Of a stretch of DNA of 64,000 bases, positions 18,801 through 27,153 are shown one piece after another. The notes beneath the pieces were generated by a model. The model searched no databases and was not told the origin of the DNA. It saw only the letters and a list, made by a program, of their open reading frames with translations. Source of the DNA: an uncultured Verrucomicrobia subdivision 3 bacterium (GTDB taxonomy: Bacteria; Verrucomicrobiota; Verrucomicrobiia; Limisphaerales; UBA11358); assembly GCA_903850425.1 (NCBI GenBank), contig CAINLR010000165.1, forward strand, positions 1-64,000, in the 5' to 3' direction. Positions within the stretch are counted from its first letter, which is position 1. Every line of letters starts with the position of its first letter. The translations under genes were made by a program, and so were the position numbers.

Positions 18801-21497
18801 GACGCCAAGCTGTCGGCGCACCAACTGCGAGAAAGCGAATTCCGGCAGCGGGCCATCTTGGACAACATCTCGGACCCCGCCTGGCTGCTGGATGCTACCG
18901 GCCGCTTTCAAGCGGTCAACAAGGCTTGGTGTGAATTCCACCATCAAACGGCGGCGGCGGCTTTGGGAAGGACGACCTTCGAAGTCCTGCCCCTAAATGT
19001 TGCCAGCCGACTCACCTTGGCAGCGACCCAGGTGATGGCGCGGGGCCAACCACTCGAACTGGAGGAAAATGTGATCTTGCCCGACGGGACGGTGGGCTGG
19101 CTTTCCGTTTTCCATGGCCCGCTGAAACCAGACCTGAAGGAATCCGTCGGCACGGTGGGGATCGCCCGAAACATCACAGCCCGAAAACTAACCGAACTGG
19201 AGCTCATCGACGCCAAATTGGAACTGGAAAAGGCGAATCTCCAACTGGAGGATCGGGTGGCCGAACGCACTCGCGAACTTAGCTTGCTCGCCGAAGTGAT
19301 TGAACACTCCGCCGTCCCATTTGTGATGCAGAACAAAACCGGTGGCTTGATCATGTTCAACCAGGCGTTTGCCGAGTTGACCGGCTATCTGCGCCCGGAA
19401 CTGGAAGACAAACAAATCAATTGGGGATTGCTTTTGACGCCGCCCGAATGGCGCGCCAGTGAAGCCGCCCAGCTCGCGAAATGCATCCGCACGCGCCAAC
19501 CGGTGCGCTACGAGATGGAACGCATTCGCAAGGATGGCCGGCGCGTTCCCATTGAGCTGTTCGTGCAGCCGGTTTTTGAGCAAGGTGGCGAGTTTCTCCA
19601 TTACCGCGTTTTCTTGTCGGATATCACCGAACGCCAGCAAACGGCGGCATTATTGCAAAAGGTGACCGACCGGTTGTCGCTGGCCACAAGCGCAGGCGGG
19701 GTGGGGATTTGGGACTACGACGTCGTCAATAATCGGCTGGATTGGGACGACCAGATGTTTCGGCTTTACGGTATCACGGGCGACCAGTTTGGAGGCGCTT
19801 ACGCGGCCTGGCAGAAAGGGGTGCACCCGGATGATCGGTCGGATAGCGACGCCGCGATGCAGCATGCGCTGCGCGGCGAACATGAATTCAACACTGAATT
19901 TCGCGTGTGCTGGCCTGACGGAACCATCCGCTATATCCGCGCGCTAGCCCAAGTAGCGCGAGATAAAGATGGTCGCCCCACGCGCGCGATCGGCACCAAT
20001 TGGGATATCACCAAGCAAAAACAAGCGGAGTTAGCGTTGCACGAAACCAACCACCGACTGGAACAAGCCAATCGCCGCGCCCAAGAGCTGACGGCGGAGT
20101 CCAACTCGGCCAATGCGGCCAAGAGCGACTTCCTGGGGCATATGTCGCACGAAATCCGCACGCCGATGAACATCATTCTGGGTAACACACAACTGCTGCA
20201 GCGCGACCCGACCTTGACCCAGGACGTGAAGCGCAAACTAACCACCATCAACCGCAGCGGTGAAAACCTCCTGACCATCCTTAATGATATTCTGGATTTG
20301 GCAAAAATCGAGGCTGGCCGGGTGGCCATGCAACTCGGGAACTTTAATTTAATCGAGTTTGCGAATGAACTCATCGTGTTCTTCCGCCTGCCGGCCGAAG
20401 CTAAGCATTTGACTTTGACCCTGACTCCATCCGTCGGCCAGCAGGCATCAATTAGAGCGGACCAAGGCAAGCTCCGGCAGGTGTTGGTAAACCTGTTGGG
20501 CAACGCCATCAAATTCACCCAGGTGGGCGGCATCGAATTGGATATTACCGTCGTGCAGCATGTGACCGCTGGAACACGGCTAATCGCGGCAGTAACGGAC
20601 ACGGGGCCAGGCATTGCCCCGGCAGATCTGAATCGTATCTTTGAAAAGTTCGAACAGACCACCGGTGGCCGACAAACGCCGGGCGGCACCGGCCTGGGGC
20701 TGTCCATCTGCCGCCAGATTGTCCGCCTGCTCGGTGGCGAGCTCAGCGTCCAAAGCCAGCCGGGGCAAGGGAGCACCTTCCGGGTGGAAGTGCCGGTCGA
20801 AGTGCTCTTCGACACCAGCCATTCCCATCAGATGGACATGGTCGCCGCCCTGCATCTACCGCCGGATCAACCAGCTTGCCGCATCTTGATTGTGGATGAT
20901 GTGGCTGAGAACCTGCACTTCTTGCAGGAGTTGCTCCGCTCGACCGGGTTCGATGCGCGCGGGGTCACGAGCGGGGCGGAGGCGCTGGAAATCTGCCCGC
21001 AATGGCTGCCGCACTTGATCCTGATGGACACCCGCATGCCAGAGCTGGACGGTAATGAAACGATTCGCCGGCTGCGCGCTGATGCCCGGTGCGGTGCACC
21101 CAAAATCATTAGTGTAAGTGCCATGGCCTACGCGAAAGATCTCACGGCTGCGCGGTTGGCGGGAGCGGACGACTTTGTGCCCAAGCCGGTGCAAGTGCAT
21201 GAGCTGCTGGTAAAAATCAGCGAGTTATTGGGATTAGACTACCTCGAAACCAAGGTGCCCGGCGGCGGCGAATCTTCCACTGCCAGCCAGTTGGATGGAA
21301 AATCTCTGGCCAACTTGCCCGAGGCTTGGCACCACCAATTGCGCGAAGCCGTGAACATTGCTGATTTTAATGCGGTTTTAACCTTGATTCATCAAATCGA
21401 AGGTGTGGATAGCATTACGGCTAAGCACTTGCTGAAACTGGCCGATCAGTATGACAGCGAAAGTCTCCTTCAACTCTTAGATGAAGCCTCAAAGTAA
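15810..21497 (+). CDS. CHASE / eight-PAS hybrid sensor histidine kinase
   Basis: 1895 residues, far larger than ordinary kinases. Order: TM1 (~18-38); extracytoplasmic CHASE-type sensor (~45-310, including LPGIQGLGFALLVSP and YEP-like YLEPFTNRNLRAFGYDM); TM2 (~323-346); eight PAS domains beginning near residues 366, 510, 636, 757, 886, 1012, 1157 and 1289; a coiled coil before the seventh; HisKA (~1437-1505, DFLGHMSHEIRTPMN with the His); HATPase_c (~1550-1670) with intact NLLGNAIKF, DTGPGIAP and GTGLGLSICRQIV; receiver (~1690-1805, LMDTRMPELDG); and an ~80-residue helical tail. CHASE implies sensing a small ligand in the periplasm. It is a complete kinase plus receiver, and the next gene overlaps its end by 17 bases. 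Confidence 0.93.
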   Translation: MNQPNFNEPPATSGHRWFWQVWVILLAGLLSAALAAQSIKTQAEETARREFDSVCNEILSKIHERLGAHEQILRSGASFFARSNAVTRLEWHEFTERQKPGQQLPGIQGLGFALLVSPEQLAQHTQQIRAEGFPTYQVRPAGKRELYSSIIYLEPFTNRNLRAFGYDMLSETVRQTAMEQARDQDAPTLTGKVVLVQETDQDVQAGTLMYVPVYRWSARHETVAERRDALLGWVYSPYRMNDLMAGVLGRWGLRGQVQMDLQIFDGAAALPAALLFDSRSRSDRGPIAAGALAKQVKIETAGRHWLLRMVQTVRAIEIRSNASFWLVLIGGAVISLLVSGLTFSILNTGYKAQRIAKQLTAQLKQSEERWSFAIQGSGLGVWDWNVATGLVVFSPRWKQILGYAENAGDLNCLDWLQRIHPEDRPLMQSGVDAHLTGQSDHYYSEFRIHSPDNGWKWIADSRMAVSRNAAGKPLRIIGTIADITDRKLAAAKLLAASQSQQQTELIKRQDVESELQSLVEAIPDNVIFKDGQGRWLHANSPAKQFFHLDEGDWRGSTDAELGNAHPLLKPLHDACILSDENAWTVGKLSVGTECGPGLDGSTQEHEVLKVPLFYPDGRRKGLVIIGRDVTERKRVERALQFSELMTSGSRDITLRIRMADGRILDANAAAEKSYGYSRPELLELTIYRLRAEATQSQSFQQLAEALRKGILFEAIHRRKDGSCFQVEVSSQAITIAGEISMISVIRDITERKKAESHTALLQTAMESAANGLAIYALDGTITWVNDAFTRLTGYSKSEAVGAHSSLLKSGCQTPEFYAGMWQTVLGGHVWQGELVNRRRDGTLYHERKTITPVRSGGNAITHCIGVQEDITEQKQFLARITQARDFHLHLLQNAPAMICRAETDGRCNWFNRTWLNFTGRTAAQETDDGWIAGIHPQDRSGFLAEYQKAVTRKEPFLQEFRMRLHDGEYRWVILHGRPFELMGEDFAGFIAYGYDIHDAKLSAHQLRESEFRQRAILDNISDPAWLLDATGRFQAVNKAWCEFHHQTAAAALGRTTFEVLPLNVASRLTLAATQVMARGQPLELEENVILPDGTVGWLSVFHGPLKPDLKESVGTVGIARNITARKLTELELIDAKLELEKANLQLEDRVAERTRELSLLAEVIEHSAVPFVMQNKTGGLIMFNQAFAELTGYLRPELEDKQINWGLLLTPPEWRASEAAQLAKCIRTRQPVRYEMERIRKDGRRVPIELFVQPVFEQGGEFLHYRVFLSDITERQQTAALLQKVTDRLSLATSAGGVGIWDYDVVNNRLDWDDQMFRLYGITGDQFGGAYAAWQKGVHPDDRSDSDAAMQHALRGEHEFNTEFRVCWPDGTIRYIRALAQVARDKDGRPTRAIGTNWDITKQKQAELALHETNHRLEQANRRAQELTAESNSANAAKSDFLGHMSHEIRTPMNIILGNTQLLQRDPTLTQDVKRKLTTINRSGENLLTILNDILDLAKIEAGRVAMQLGNFNLIEFANELIVFFRLPAEAKHLTLTLTPSVGQQASIRADQGKLRQVLVNLLGNAIKFTQVGGIELDITVVQHVTAGTRLIAAVTDTGPGIAPADLNRIFEKFEQTTGGRQTPGGTGLGLSICRQIVRLLGGELSVQSQPGQGSTFRVEVPVEVLFDTSHSHQMDMVAALHLPPDQPACRILIVDDVAENLHFLQELLRSTGFDARGVTSGAEALEICPQWLPHLILMDTRMPELDGNETIRRLRADARCGAPKIISVSAMAYAKDLTAARLAGADDFVPKPVQVHELLVKISELLGLDYLETKVPGGGESSTASQLDGKSLANLPEAWHHQLREAVNIADFNAVLTLIHQIEGVDSITAKHLLKLADQYDSESLLQLLDEASK

Positions 21498-22581
21498 GAT
21501 GACCGTGGCAGACCAACCCGCCATCCTCATTGTGGACGATGTGCCGGAGAATCTCCGGTTGTTGACGGCCATGCTGCAACAAGCCGGCTGCATGGTGCGG
21601 GCGGCCATCAGCGGTAAGCGTGCGTTGTCCGCCATTAAGCGGGCCCCACCAAGTCTGATTTTGCTGGATATCCGGATGCCGGATATGGACGGATTCGAGG
21701 TCTGCGAACAGTTGAAACGCGACATAACCACGCAGGATATTCCGGTCATTTTCATCAGCGCCCTCAACGAGACCGACGATAAAATCCACGCCTTCGCCGC
21801 TGGCGGGGTGGACTTTGTCACCAAACCGTTCCACGAACAGGAAGTGCTGGCGCGAGTGAAAACCCACCTTGAACTTCGCCGGCAAAAACTGGAGCTGGTG
21901 GACAACTACCGACGACTGAAAGAACTCGAACAACTGCGCGACAGTCTCACCCACATGCTGGTTCACGACATGGCCACCCCCCTCTGGGCGCTTGATGGCC
22001 ATCTGCAAATGTTGGAAATGGATTCTGCCAAATCACTTTCAAGGGCTGAAAGAAACAATCTAGCCGAAGCCCGCGCCGGCACCAAGCGACTGAGACAAAT
22101 GACTGACGAGATGCTCTTGGTCAGCAAGTTGGAGGCCGGCAAACTGACCCTGAACCTGGAAGCGTGCGACCTTGTGGCGCTGGCTCGAAAAGCCATCGCC
22201 CCAAGCGGGCGAGTCGAACTGGCCGTCGCTGCCCCCACGATGATCGTCAAACTAGACCGGGAACTCATTGCGCGGGTGCTTCAGAACTTGCTGGGCAATG
22301 CCTGCAAATTTTCCCCAGAGAATGGCCGGGCTCAGCTGTCCCTGACCCTGGCTGAAGGACAGCTCCGTGTGGCCGTTACCGATGCCGGTCCGGGCATCGC
22401 TCCGGAATTTCACCAGCGGATTTTTGAAAAATATGGTCAGGTCACCATCGGCAGTGGATGCCGTGGAACCGGTCTGGGGCTCCCGTTTTGCAAGCTTGCG
22501 GTAGAGGCGCATGGTGGCCGCATCGGGGTGGACAGCCAACTCGGCCGGGGAAGCACTTTTTGGTTCACCCTGAAGGGCTGA
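21481..22581 (+). CDS. Receiver-histidine kinase protein (intact)
   Basis: 366 residues: receiver (~12-130; ILIVDDVPEN, LLDIRMPDMDG, VTKPF), coiled-coil linker, HisKA (~155-220; HMLVHDMATPLWAL with the HDxxxP-type His) and HATPase_c (~250-365) with all boxes present (NLLGNACKFSP, DAGPGIAPE, GTGLGLPFCKLAV). It is the same layout as the gene at 14376 but with a functional ATPase. Cytoplasmic; no membrane segment. The start overlaps the hybrid kinase stop region by 17 bases, so the two are almost certainly translated from one message. It could be phosphorylated through its receiver and pass or modulate signal in a relay. Confidence 0.9.
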   Translation: MKPQSKMTVADQPAILIVDDVPENLRLLTAMLQQAGCMVRAAISGKRALSAIKRAPPSLILLDIRMPDMDGFEVCEQLKRDITTQDIPVIFISALNETDDKIHAFAAGGVDFVTKPFHEQEVLARVKTHLELRRQKLELVDNYRRLKELEQLRDSLTHMLVHDMATPLWALDGHLQMLEMDSAKSLSRAERNNLAEARAGTKRLRQMTDEMLLVSKLEAGKLTLNLEACDLVALARKAIAPSGRVELAVAAPTMIVKLDRELIARVLQNLLGNACKFSPENGRAQLSLTLAEGQLRVAVTDAGPGIAPEFHQRIFEKYGQVTIGSGCRGTGLGLPFCKLAVEAHGGRIGVDSQLGRGSTFWFTLKG

Positions 22582-23118
22582 GTCGCGAAAGGAGTTCCCC
22601 CTGACCGAGTCGGCGTATGCCTTTACCTACTCAGGCCTGCCACTCCGGATGGTGGTAATCCAAGCCTTCCGGCCTGGGATATAATTGACGTTCGTCCGCT
22701 ACTTTTTCAATGACGTCATGCCAGCCGTCCGTGCTGTGCTCCCTAAAAAAAGACCGAGACAAATTGGAATTGTGGTCCGACAGCCGCCGGAATATGCATA
22801 AGCATTTCATACTCTAAGCAAATAACCAACCGTCTTCCAACGACCCGACCGGCTGGATTTGGCCGATGAGTGTAAGTCGTTCAAACTTCCAGAATTCTTG
22901 CAATCCAGTTTGCTATGGGCCATCGGGCTAGGGCGCGGCGTTGTCGCCGACCAGCCGCAGCAACCTCGCACCGAGTGACGGTTGGAATGGTCCTGATACC
23001 CCAACTTTTTCGAACTGCTGCGGCTGGTCTCCGCAACACAGCCGCAGTCTGGTTCCGTGCCGGTCAAGTCCGCGAAGATCCTGCTGCATGATTGACTCTT
23101 TGAATTGATTAACCAAAG
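22582..23118. other. Intergenic region with a spaced 14-bp inverted repeat
   Basis: 537 bases between the kinase gene and apbE. The clearest structure is a perfect inverted repeat, GACCAGCCGCAGCA (22949-22962) and TGCTGCGGCTGGTC (23016-23029), separated by 53 bases. Frames in this stretch have no recognisable product. The apbE promoter must lie at the right end; I see no clear consensus. Confidence 0.5.
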
Positions 23119-24120
23119 ATGCCCGCGATGGCCAATCTCAGTTCCGCCCAAGAAGTATTCGCCCGCGTCTCGCAATCCGCGCAGGCCACGGTTGACGGCA
23201 GCCTGCACAAGCTGGAGTTTCGCGCCATGAGCACGCGCTGCCAGGTGAATTGCCACGGTATCGCCGCTGAAGTCGCCCGCGACTTTCAGCGCGAAGTCGT
23301 CGCCTGGGTCGCGCAGTTTGAGGCGCGCTACTCCCGCTTCATCCCCGACAGTTTGATCGGACGGATCAACGCCGCCGCCGGTGAACATTGGGTGGAAACC
23401 GATCCGGACACGGACCGGCTGTTCGCGCTCTGCCACGAATTGTTTTTCTTCACGCGCGGCTCGTTTGACCCGACCGCACTGCCGCTGATCAAACTGTGGA
23501 ATTGGAAGGCGAATCCGCCCGTGCTGCCGAATGAAGCAGCCATTCGCGCGGCGTTGGAATTGGTCGGCTGGAAAAAAGTTCAGCGCAAGCCGGGCGGCAT
23601 TTTTCTACCGCAACGCGGCATGGCGCTGGATCTCGGCGGCATCGGCAAGGAATACGCCGTGGATTGCGTCATGAACCTGGCCAGCCAACGCGGCATCCCA
23701 AACGTGCTGGTGGATTTCGGCCAGGACGTGCGCGTGCGCGGCGTTTCGCCCGGCAAGAACTTTTGGTGGATCGGCCTCGACGATGCGACGACGCCCGGCA
23801 AATGCTGGGTCGGCGTCGCGGTCACCGACCACGCCGTCGCCACGTCCGGTGATTATCTGCGCCACTTCGTGGTCAACGGCCGGCGCTACGGCCACATCCT
23901 TGATCCGCGCACGGGCTATCCCGCCCTCAACGATTGCCGGGCCGTGTCCATCATCGCGCCGAGCTGCACCATCGCGGGGTTATTGTCCACGAGCGTTTGC
24001 ATTTTGGGCGCGAAGGAAGGGCTGCAACTGGTCGAACTGCACCCGGGTGCCGCCGGGGCCGTGACCACGGACAGCGGCAGATTGTATTCGCGGAAATTTC
24101 CTGAATACATTCCAGCCTGA
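23119..24120 (+). CDS. apbE: FAD:protein FMN transferase (ApbE family)
   Basis: 333 residues. Family members covalently attach FMN to Thr/Ser of flavoproteins such as NqrB/NqrC or RnfD/RnfG, using FAD as donor. Visible features: an N-terminal FRAMSTRCQV, RYSRFIPDSLIGRINAAAG, GSFDPTALPLIKLW, the ALDLGGIGKEYAVD block (FAD binding), NVLVDFGQDV, VATSGDYLRHF, and the metal-binding GHILDPRTGYP. A typical Thr/Ser-Asp metal site near the C-terminus is replaced by a less standard STSVCILGAKEG. There is no obvious signal peptide or lipobox at the annotated start, unlike many ApbE proteins. No Nqr/Rnf genes are nearby, so its target is unknown. Confidence 0.9.
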   Translation: MPAMANLSSAQEVFARVSQSAQATVDGSLHKLEFRAMSTRCQVNCHGIAAEVARDFQREVVAWVAQFEARYSRFIPDSLIGRINAAAGEHWVETDPDTDRLFALCHELFFFTRGSFDPTALPLIKLWNWKANPPVLPNEAAIRAALELVGWKKVQRKPGGIFLPQRGMALDLGGIGKEYAVDCVMNLASQRGIPNVLVDFGQDVRVRGVSPGKNFWWIGLDDATTPGKCWVGVAVTDHAVATSGDYLRHFVVNGRRYGHILDPRTGYPALNDCRAVSIIAPSCTIAGLLSTSVCILGAKEGLQLVELHPGAAGAVTTDSGRLYSRKFPEYIPA

Positions 24121-24197
24121 ATCGTCGCGCGCAGGAACGCCGAGATTTTCGAGTGACGCACCATCGGCCTCGCCACGCTCAATGCGGGGCTAACGCT

Positions 24198-24450
24198 AAT
24201 GCCTTTCGGGAATTCGGTTCCTCCGTCCCGGAGGGACCGGGTGAGCATAGCCCAGCGTTTTAACGCTGGGTGGTCCGGTTCAAGGCCAGCGAGTCCCGGA
24301 GGGACGGCAGAAAGCCAACGCCGTAACCAGATGTTCTTTCGTCCCGCCGGGACTTGCCTGCCCTTTCGCAGTAACCCAGCGTTGAAACGCTGGGCTTATT
24401 GTCGGATGTCCCGCCGGGACAAACGCCCGCCTGAATTCCCGAAAGGCATT
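24198..24450. repeat. 253-bp composite palindromic element
   Basis: Bounded by a perfect 18-bp inverted repeat, AATGCCTTTCGGGAATTC (24198-24215) and GAATTCCCGAAAGGCATT (24433-24450). Within it lie two CCCAGCG(TTTTAA or TTGAAA)CGCTGGG hairpins (24251-24270, 24375-24394) and four GTCCCGSMGGGAC palindromes (24225-24237, 24293-24305, 24341-24353, 24408-24420) arranged nearly symmetrically. No protein is encoded. The structure suggests a non-autonomous mobile or REP-like element. It fills most of the apbE to M42 peptidase gap (24121-24651); the remaining bases show nothing else. Confidence 0.8.
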
Positions 24451-24651
24451 ACGGCTAAAGCCACCGCAATCCAGACGCTCCGCGAGTGATGGAAGCTTTG
24501 GCGTGCGCGAAGCGTTTGGACTGCGGACGGTTCACCGCCGCTCTCGCCCGCCAACAGACGTGGCCCAGTGGTAACCAAGCGTTGTTTGTCAATCAACCCA
24601 TCCGTGAAATTTTCACTTTCGATTTTCGAGCGCGCGGACTAGCCTGCCGCC

Positions 24652-25722
24652 ATGCGCGAAGCCTCATTGAATTTCCTCAAAACCCTCGTCAACACTCCCA
24701 GCCCGGTCGGGCACGAAACGCGCGGCCAGCGCGTGTGGCTCGACTATGCCAAACAATTCGCCGACGAAACGTTTTCCGACGCCTACGGTAATTGCGTCGC
24801 CGTGCTGAACAAGGGCGGCGGTCCGCGCATCATGCTCGCGGCGCACGCGGACGAGATCGCGATGGCGGTGAATTACATTGATGACAACGGCTTCATTTAC
24901 GTCCGCAAGATGGGCGGCATTGACGCGGCCATCACGAAGGCGCAGCGCATCGTCATCCACACGCGCGGCGGCGCGGTCAAGGGCGTGGTCGGCAACGTCG
25001 CGCCGCATTTGATGAAGCTGGAAGGCGAACCGAAAGCGCCAAAAATTCACGACCTGTTCATTGACATCGGTGTGAGCAGCCGCAAGGAGGCGGAGAAGCT
25101 GGTGCGCGTCGGCGATCCGATCACATTGGCGGATGAATTTGACATTTTGCGTGGCGATCTTGCCGTGGCTCGGGCGTTTGATAATCGCATCGGCACGTTC
25201 GCCGTCGCGGAAACGCTGCGGCTGCTGAAGGAATCCAAGGTGAAGCTCAACGCGGAAGTCTGCGCCGTCTCGAATGTGCAGGAAGAAGTGGGCCTGCTCG
25301 GCGCGCGACAGATCGCGTATTCGCTCCAGCCGGACATCGCGCTCGTTGTGGATGTGACGCACGCCACGGATTATCCCACCGTGAGCAAGGCCCAGCATGG
25401 CGATATCAAGATTGGCAAGGGCCCGGCGCTCACCCACGGCGGTTGCAATCATCCGGAAGTTGTCAAGCGGCTGGAAGAACTTGCGGCGGCGAAAAAAATC
25501 CCCCTGCAACATGAGGCGATGTCGGCCTCCAGCGGCACGGACACGGACGTGATTTTCTGGACGCGCGGCGGCATCGCCAGCGCGCTGATCAGTTTGCCCA
25601 ACCGCTACATGCACTCGCCCGTCGAAGTGGTGAGTCTGAAGGATCTGGAACTGATTCCGCAACTGATGGCGGCCTTTGTGCAGTCGGTGAAAAAGGATGA
25701 GGCGTTCAAAGTCAAAATTTGA
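24652..25722 (+). CDS. M42-family metallo-aminopeptidase
   Basis: 356 residues. M42 enzymes are cytoplasmic, usually tetrahedral dodecameric aminopeptidases with two metal ions. The ligand pattern is visible: His-x-Asp in LAAHADEIAM, bridging Asp in ARAFDNRIG, the Glu-Glu pair in NVQEEVGLLGAR (catalytic base and ligand), Asp in LVVDVTHATD and His in LPNRYMHSPVEVV. The start ATG 24652 gives the typical N-terminus (LNFLKTLVNTPSPVGHE). Not in an obvious operon; the composite repeat lies upstream. Natural substrate is probably small peptides, inferred from the family. Confidence 0.93.
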   Translation: MREASLNFLKTLVNTPSPVGHETRGQRVWLDYAKQFADETFSDAYGNCVAVLNKGGGPRIMLAAHADEIAMAVNYIDDNGFIYVRKMGGIDAAITKAQRIVIHTRGGAVKGVVGNVAPHLMKLEGEPKAPKIHDLFIDIGVSSRKEAEKLVRVGDPITLADEFDILRGDLAVARAFDNRIGTFAVAETLRLLKESKVKLNAEVCAVSNVQEEVGLLGARQIAYSLQPDIALVVDVTHATDYPTVSKAQHGDIKIGKGPALTHGGCNHPEVVKRLEELAAAKKIPLQHEAMSASSGTDTDVIFWTRGGIASALISLPNRYMHSPVEVVSLKDLELIPQLMAAFVQSVKKDEAFKVKI

Positions 25723-25859
25723 AACGGCCGGGTTGGCCAAAGTGGCCTGGGGCGCGCTGTGGCCAATACCGTCGCCGGGCGCAGCCTCAGGCGACGACCT
25801 CATCGCTCGCTCCAGGCGGTCCAAGCGGCGCGAGTTCGGTTGGAAGACGCCTCCCCCCC

Positions 25860-25893
25860 AAAAAAAAGTGCCGCCTGAATTTCTCCAGGCGGC
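25860..25893 (-). terminator. Rho-independent terminator of the papain-like peptidase gene
   Basis: GCCGCCTG (25870-25877) and CAGGCGGC (25886-25893) form an 8-bp stem; on the minus strand it is followed by CACTTTTTTTT (the A-run at 25860-25867 on the plus strand). It lies 20 bases past the stop of the peptidase gene. Confidence 0.8.
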
Positions 25894-25913
25894 GTGCGGG
25901 TAAGTCGCTTGGT

Positions 25914-26732
25914 TTATTCCATGACTCGAATCGTCCAGAAGTCGCTCGATAGGTTTTGCGAGAGCAGATACGCATAAGGCATGGTGAAATAACCTTTCAG
26001 GCCCCAGCCCGTGCCCCAGGAATTGCGGATGATGAAGCGCTGGGCCGCGTCGTCGTAGCCAACCGCCAGCACTGCGTGGCCACCCAGGACCTGTTCCGCC
26101 GAAGTCGGCAGGTTCAACACGCCGGTCTGCGCCACCTGCGAACTTTCAAACGCGGAATACACGGTGAACCCCAGCACGAACGGATAGCCCGCCGCCAGGC
26201 AGCCCCGGAACTGCGCGAGGTCGCGCGACACACTTTGGTAGTTGAGCGCCTGATGGTTCAAGGCGTCGGTGTAGCAGTTGGGCGTCGGCTTTTGCGCCGG
26301 CTTGGCGCCGGGCGGCCAGACATTCGTGTTCGGGTCGGCGGGCGTCGCGACGTAAGGCCATTCCGTCTCCGGGCAGACGCCGAGATGGTTGACGCTCTTT
26401 ACCCCGTCACGGATCTGCGCGCCGCTGTCGGTGGCGACGGTATGTTCCATGGCGCGTTCGTTGTAGTAGATGAACAGCCGCGAGGGGACAAAGTCCGGTT
26501 TGCTCTGTTTCAACAGGTCGAACTCGATGGCGGCCGCAATCGCATTCGCCGTGCAGGAACCGATCTGGCCCTGGTCGTAAACCTTGGGACATTGCTTGCG
26601 CAAATCCACCTTGCTCGGCAACGGGCCGAGTTTCAGCAGCGGCGCAGCGAATTGATGATCGCGATGATCCGGCAGATCCGGCATCCAGCCGTAACAACCG
26701 ACTTTATGTTTGTTTGGTTTTGGTGTGCTCAT
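25914..26732 (-). CDS. Papain-like (C1A) cysteine peptidase without prosegment
   Basis: 272 residues. The catalytic set of papain-family enzymes is complete: Gln54 and Cys60 in DQGQIGSCTANA, His in LGGHAVLAVGYDD and Asn in IRNSWGTGWGLKGYF. The mature-type domain starts almost at residue 15 (CYGWMPDLPDHRD); there is neither a signal peptide nor an inhibitory propeptide, so the protein is expected in the cytoplasm in active form. LPSKVDLRKQCP is the usual start of the peptidase domain. The leader before ATG 26732 is a remarkable AAACC/AAAACC low-complexity run without G. Substrate unknown. Confidence 0.9.
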   Translation of the reverse strand: MSTPKPNKHKVGCYGWMPDLPDHRDHQFAAPLLKLGPLPSKVDLRKQCPKVYDQGQIGSCTANAIAAAIEFDLLKQSKPDFVPSRLFIYYNERAMEHTVATDSGAQIRDGVKSVNHLGVCPETEWPYVATPADPNTNVWPPGAKPAQKPTPNCYTDALNHQALNYQSVSRDLAQFRGCLAAGYPFVLGFTVYSAFESSQVAQTGVLNLPTSAEQVLGGHAVLAVGYDDAAQRFIIRNSWGTGWGLKGYFTMPYAYLLSQNLSSDFWTIRVME

Positions 26733-27153
26733 GGTTTGTTTTAGTTTTGGTTTTGGTTTGGTTTACTGCAAGGAGCCAGTTTGGTTTAACCGGCCACTTA
26801 AACTGAGGTTGAATGGGGTGGTGGTGGCGACCAGACAAGCGTTCGGGAGGTGCCGGCCGGGCGACGAGAAATCCGCCAAGGCAGGGAACATTCCACCCCT
26901 GCGAGGGAAACGCACAAACTCCCCCGGCTCGCGACAACTTATTTTGAGGATGAACCGTCATACGTCACCCTTTGCTGGTCAGATCCTGTGCGAGCGATCT
27001 TGTGCAAATGCAGTTACTTGCTCGTTTGTCGCACAGCAAAATTTTCCTGTCAACTAAGTTTCCCATGAGTTTTCAAATTAGAATCCTGGCGGCGGCCCAC
27101 CCACGGCACCGGTTTGTGTCGCGCGGCGCGGCCTTTTCAATAGACTTTCGCGC
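26733..27153. other. Intergenic region, divergent promoters
   Basis: About 420 bases between divergent peptidase and antiporter genes. The part next to the peptidase start (26733-26766) is a T/G-rich (on the minus strand A/C-rich) low-complexity run. The rest has no repeat, RNA or convincing frame. Promoters for both genes must be here, but no strong sigma70 match stands out. Confidence 0.4.

Noticed and set aside
24664-25824. 386-residue minus-strand frame opposite the M42 peptidase
   Set aside because: Antisense of a gene with all metal ligands present; its sequence is Arg/His/Asp-rich and unlike any protein family.
25956-26744. 262-residue open frame on the plus strand opposite the papain-like peptidase
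   Set aside because: It is the antisense of a gene with a complete catalytic motif set and codes an Arg/Val/Gly-rich sequence without any family signature.
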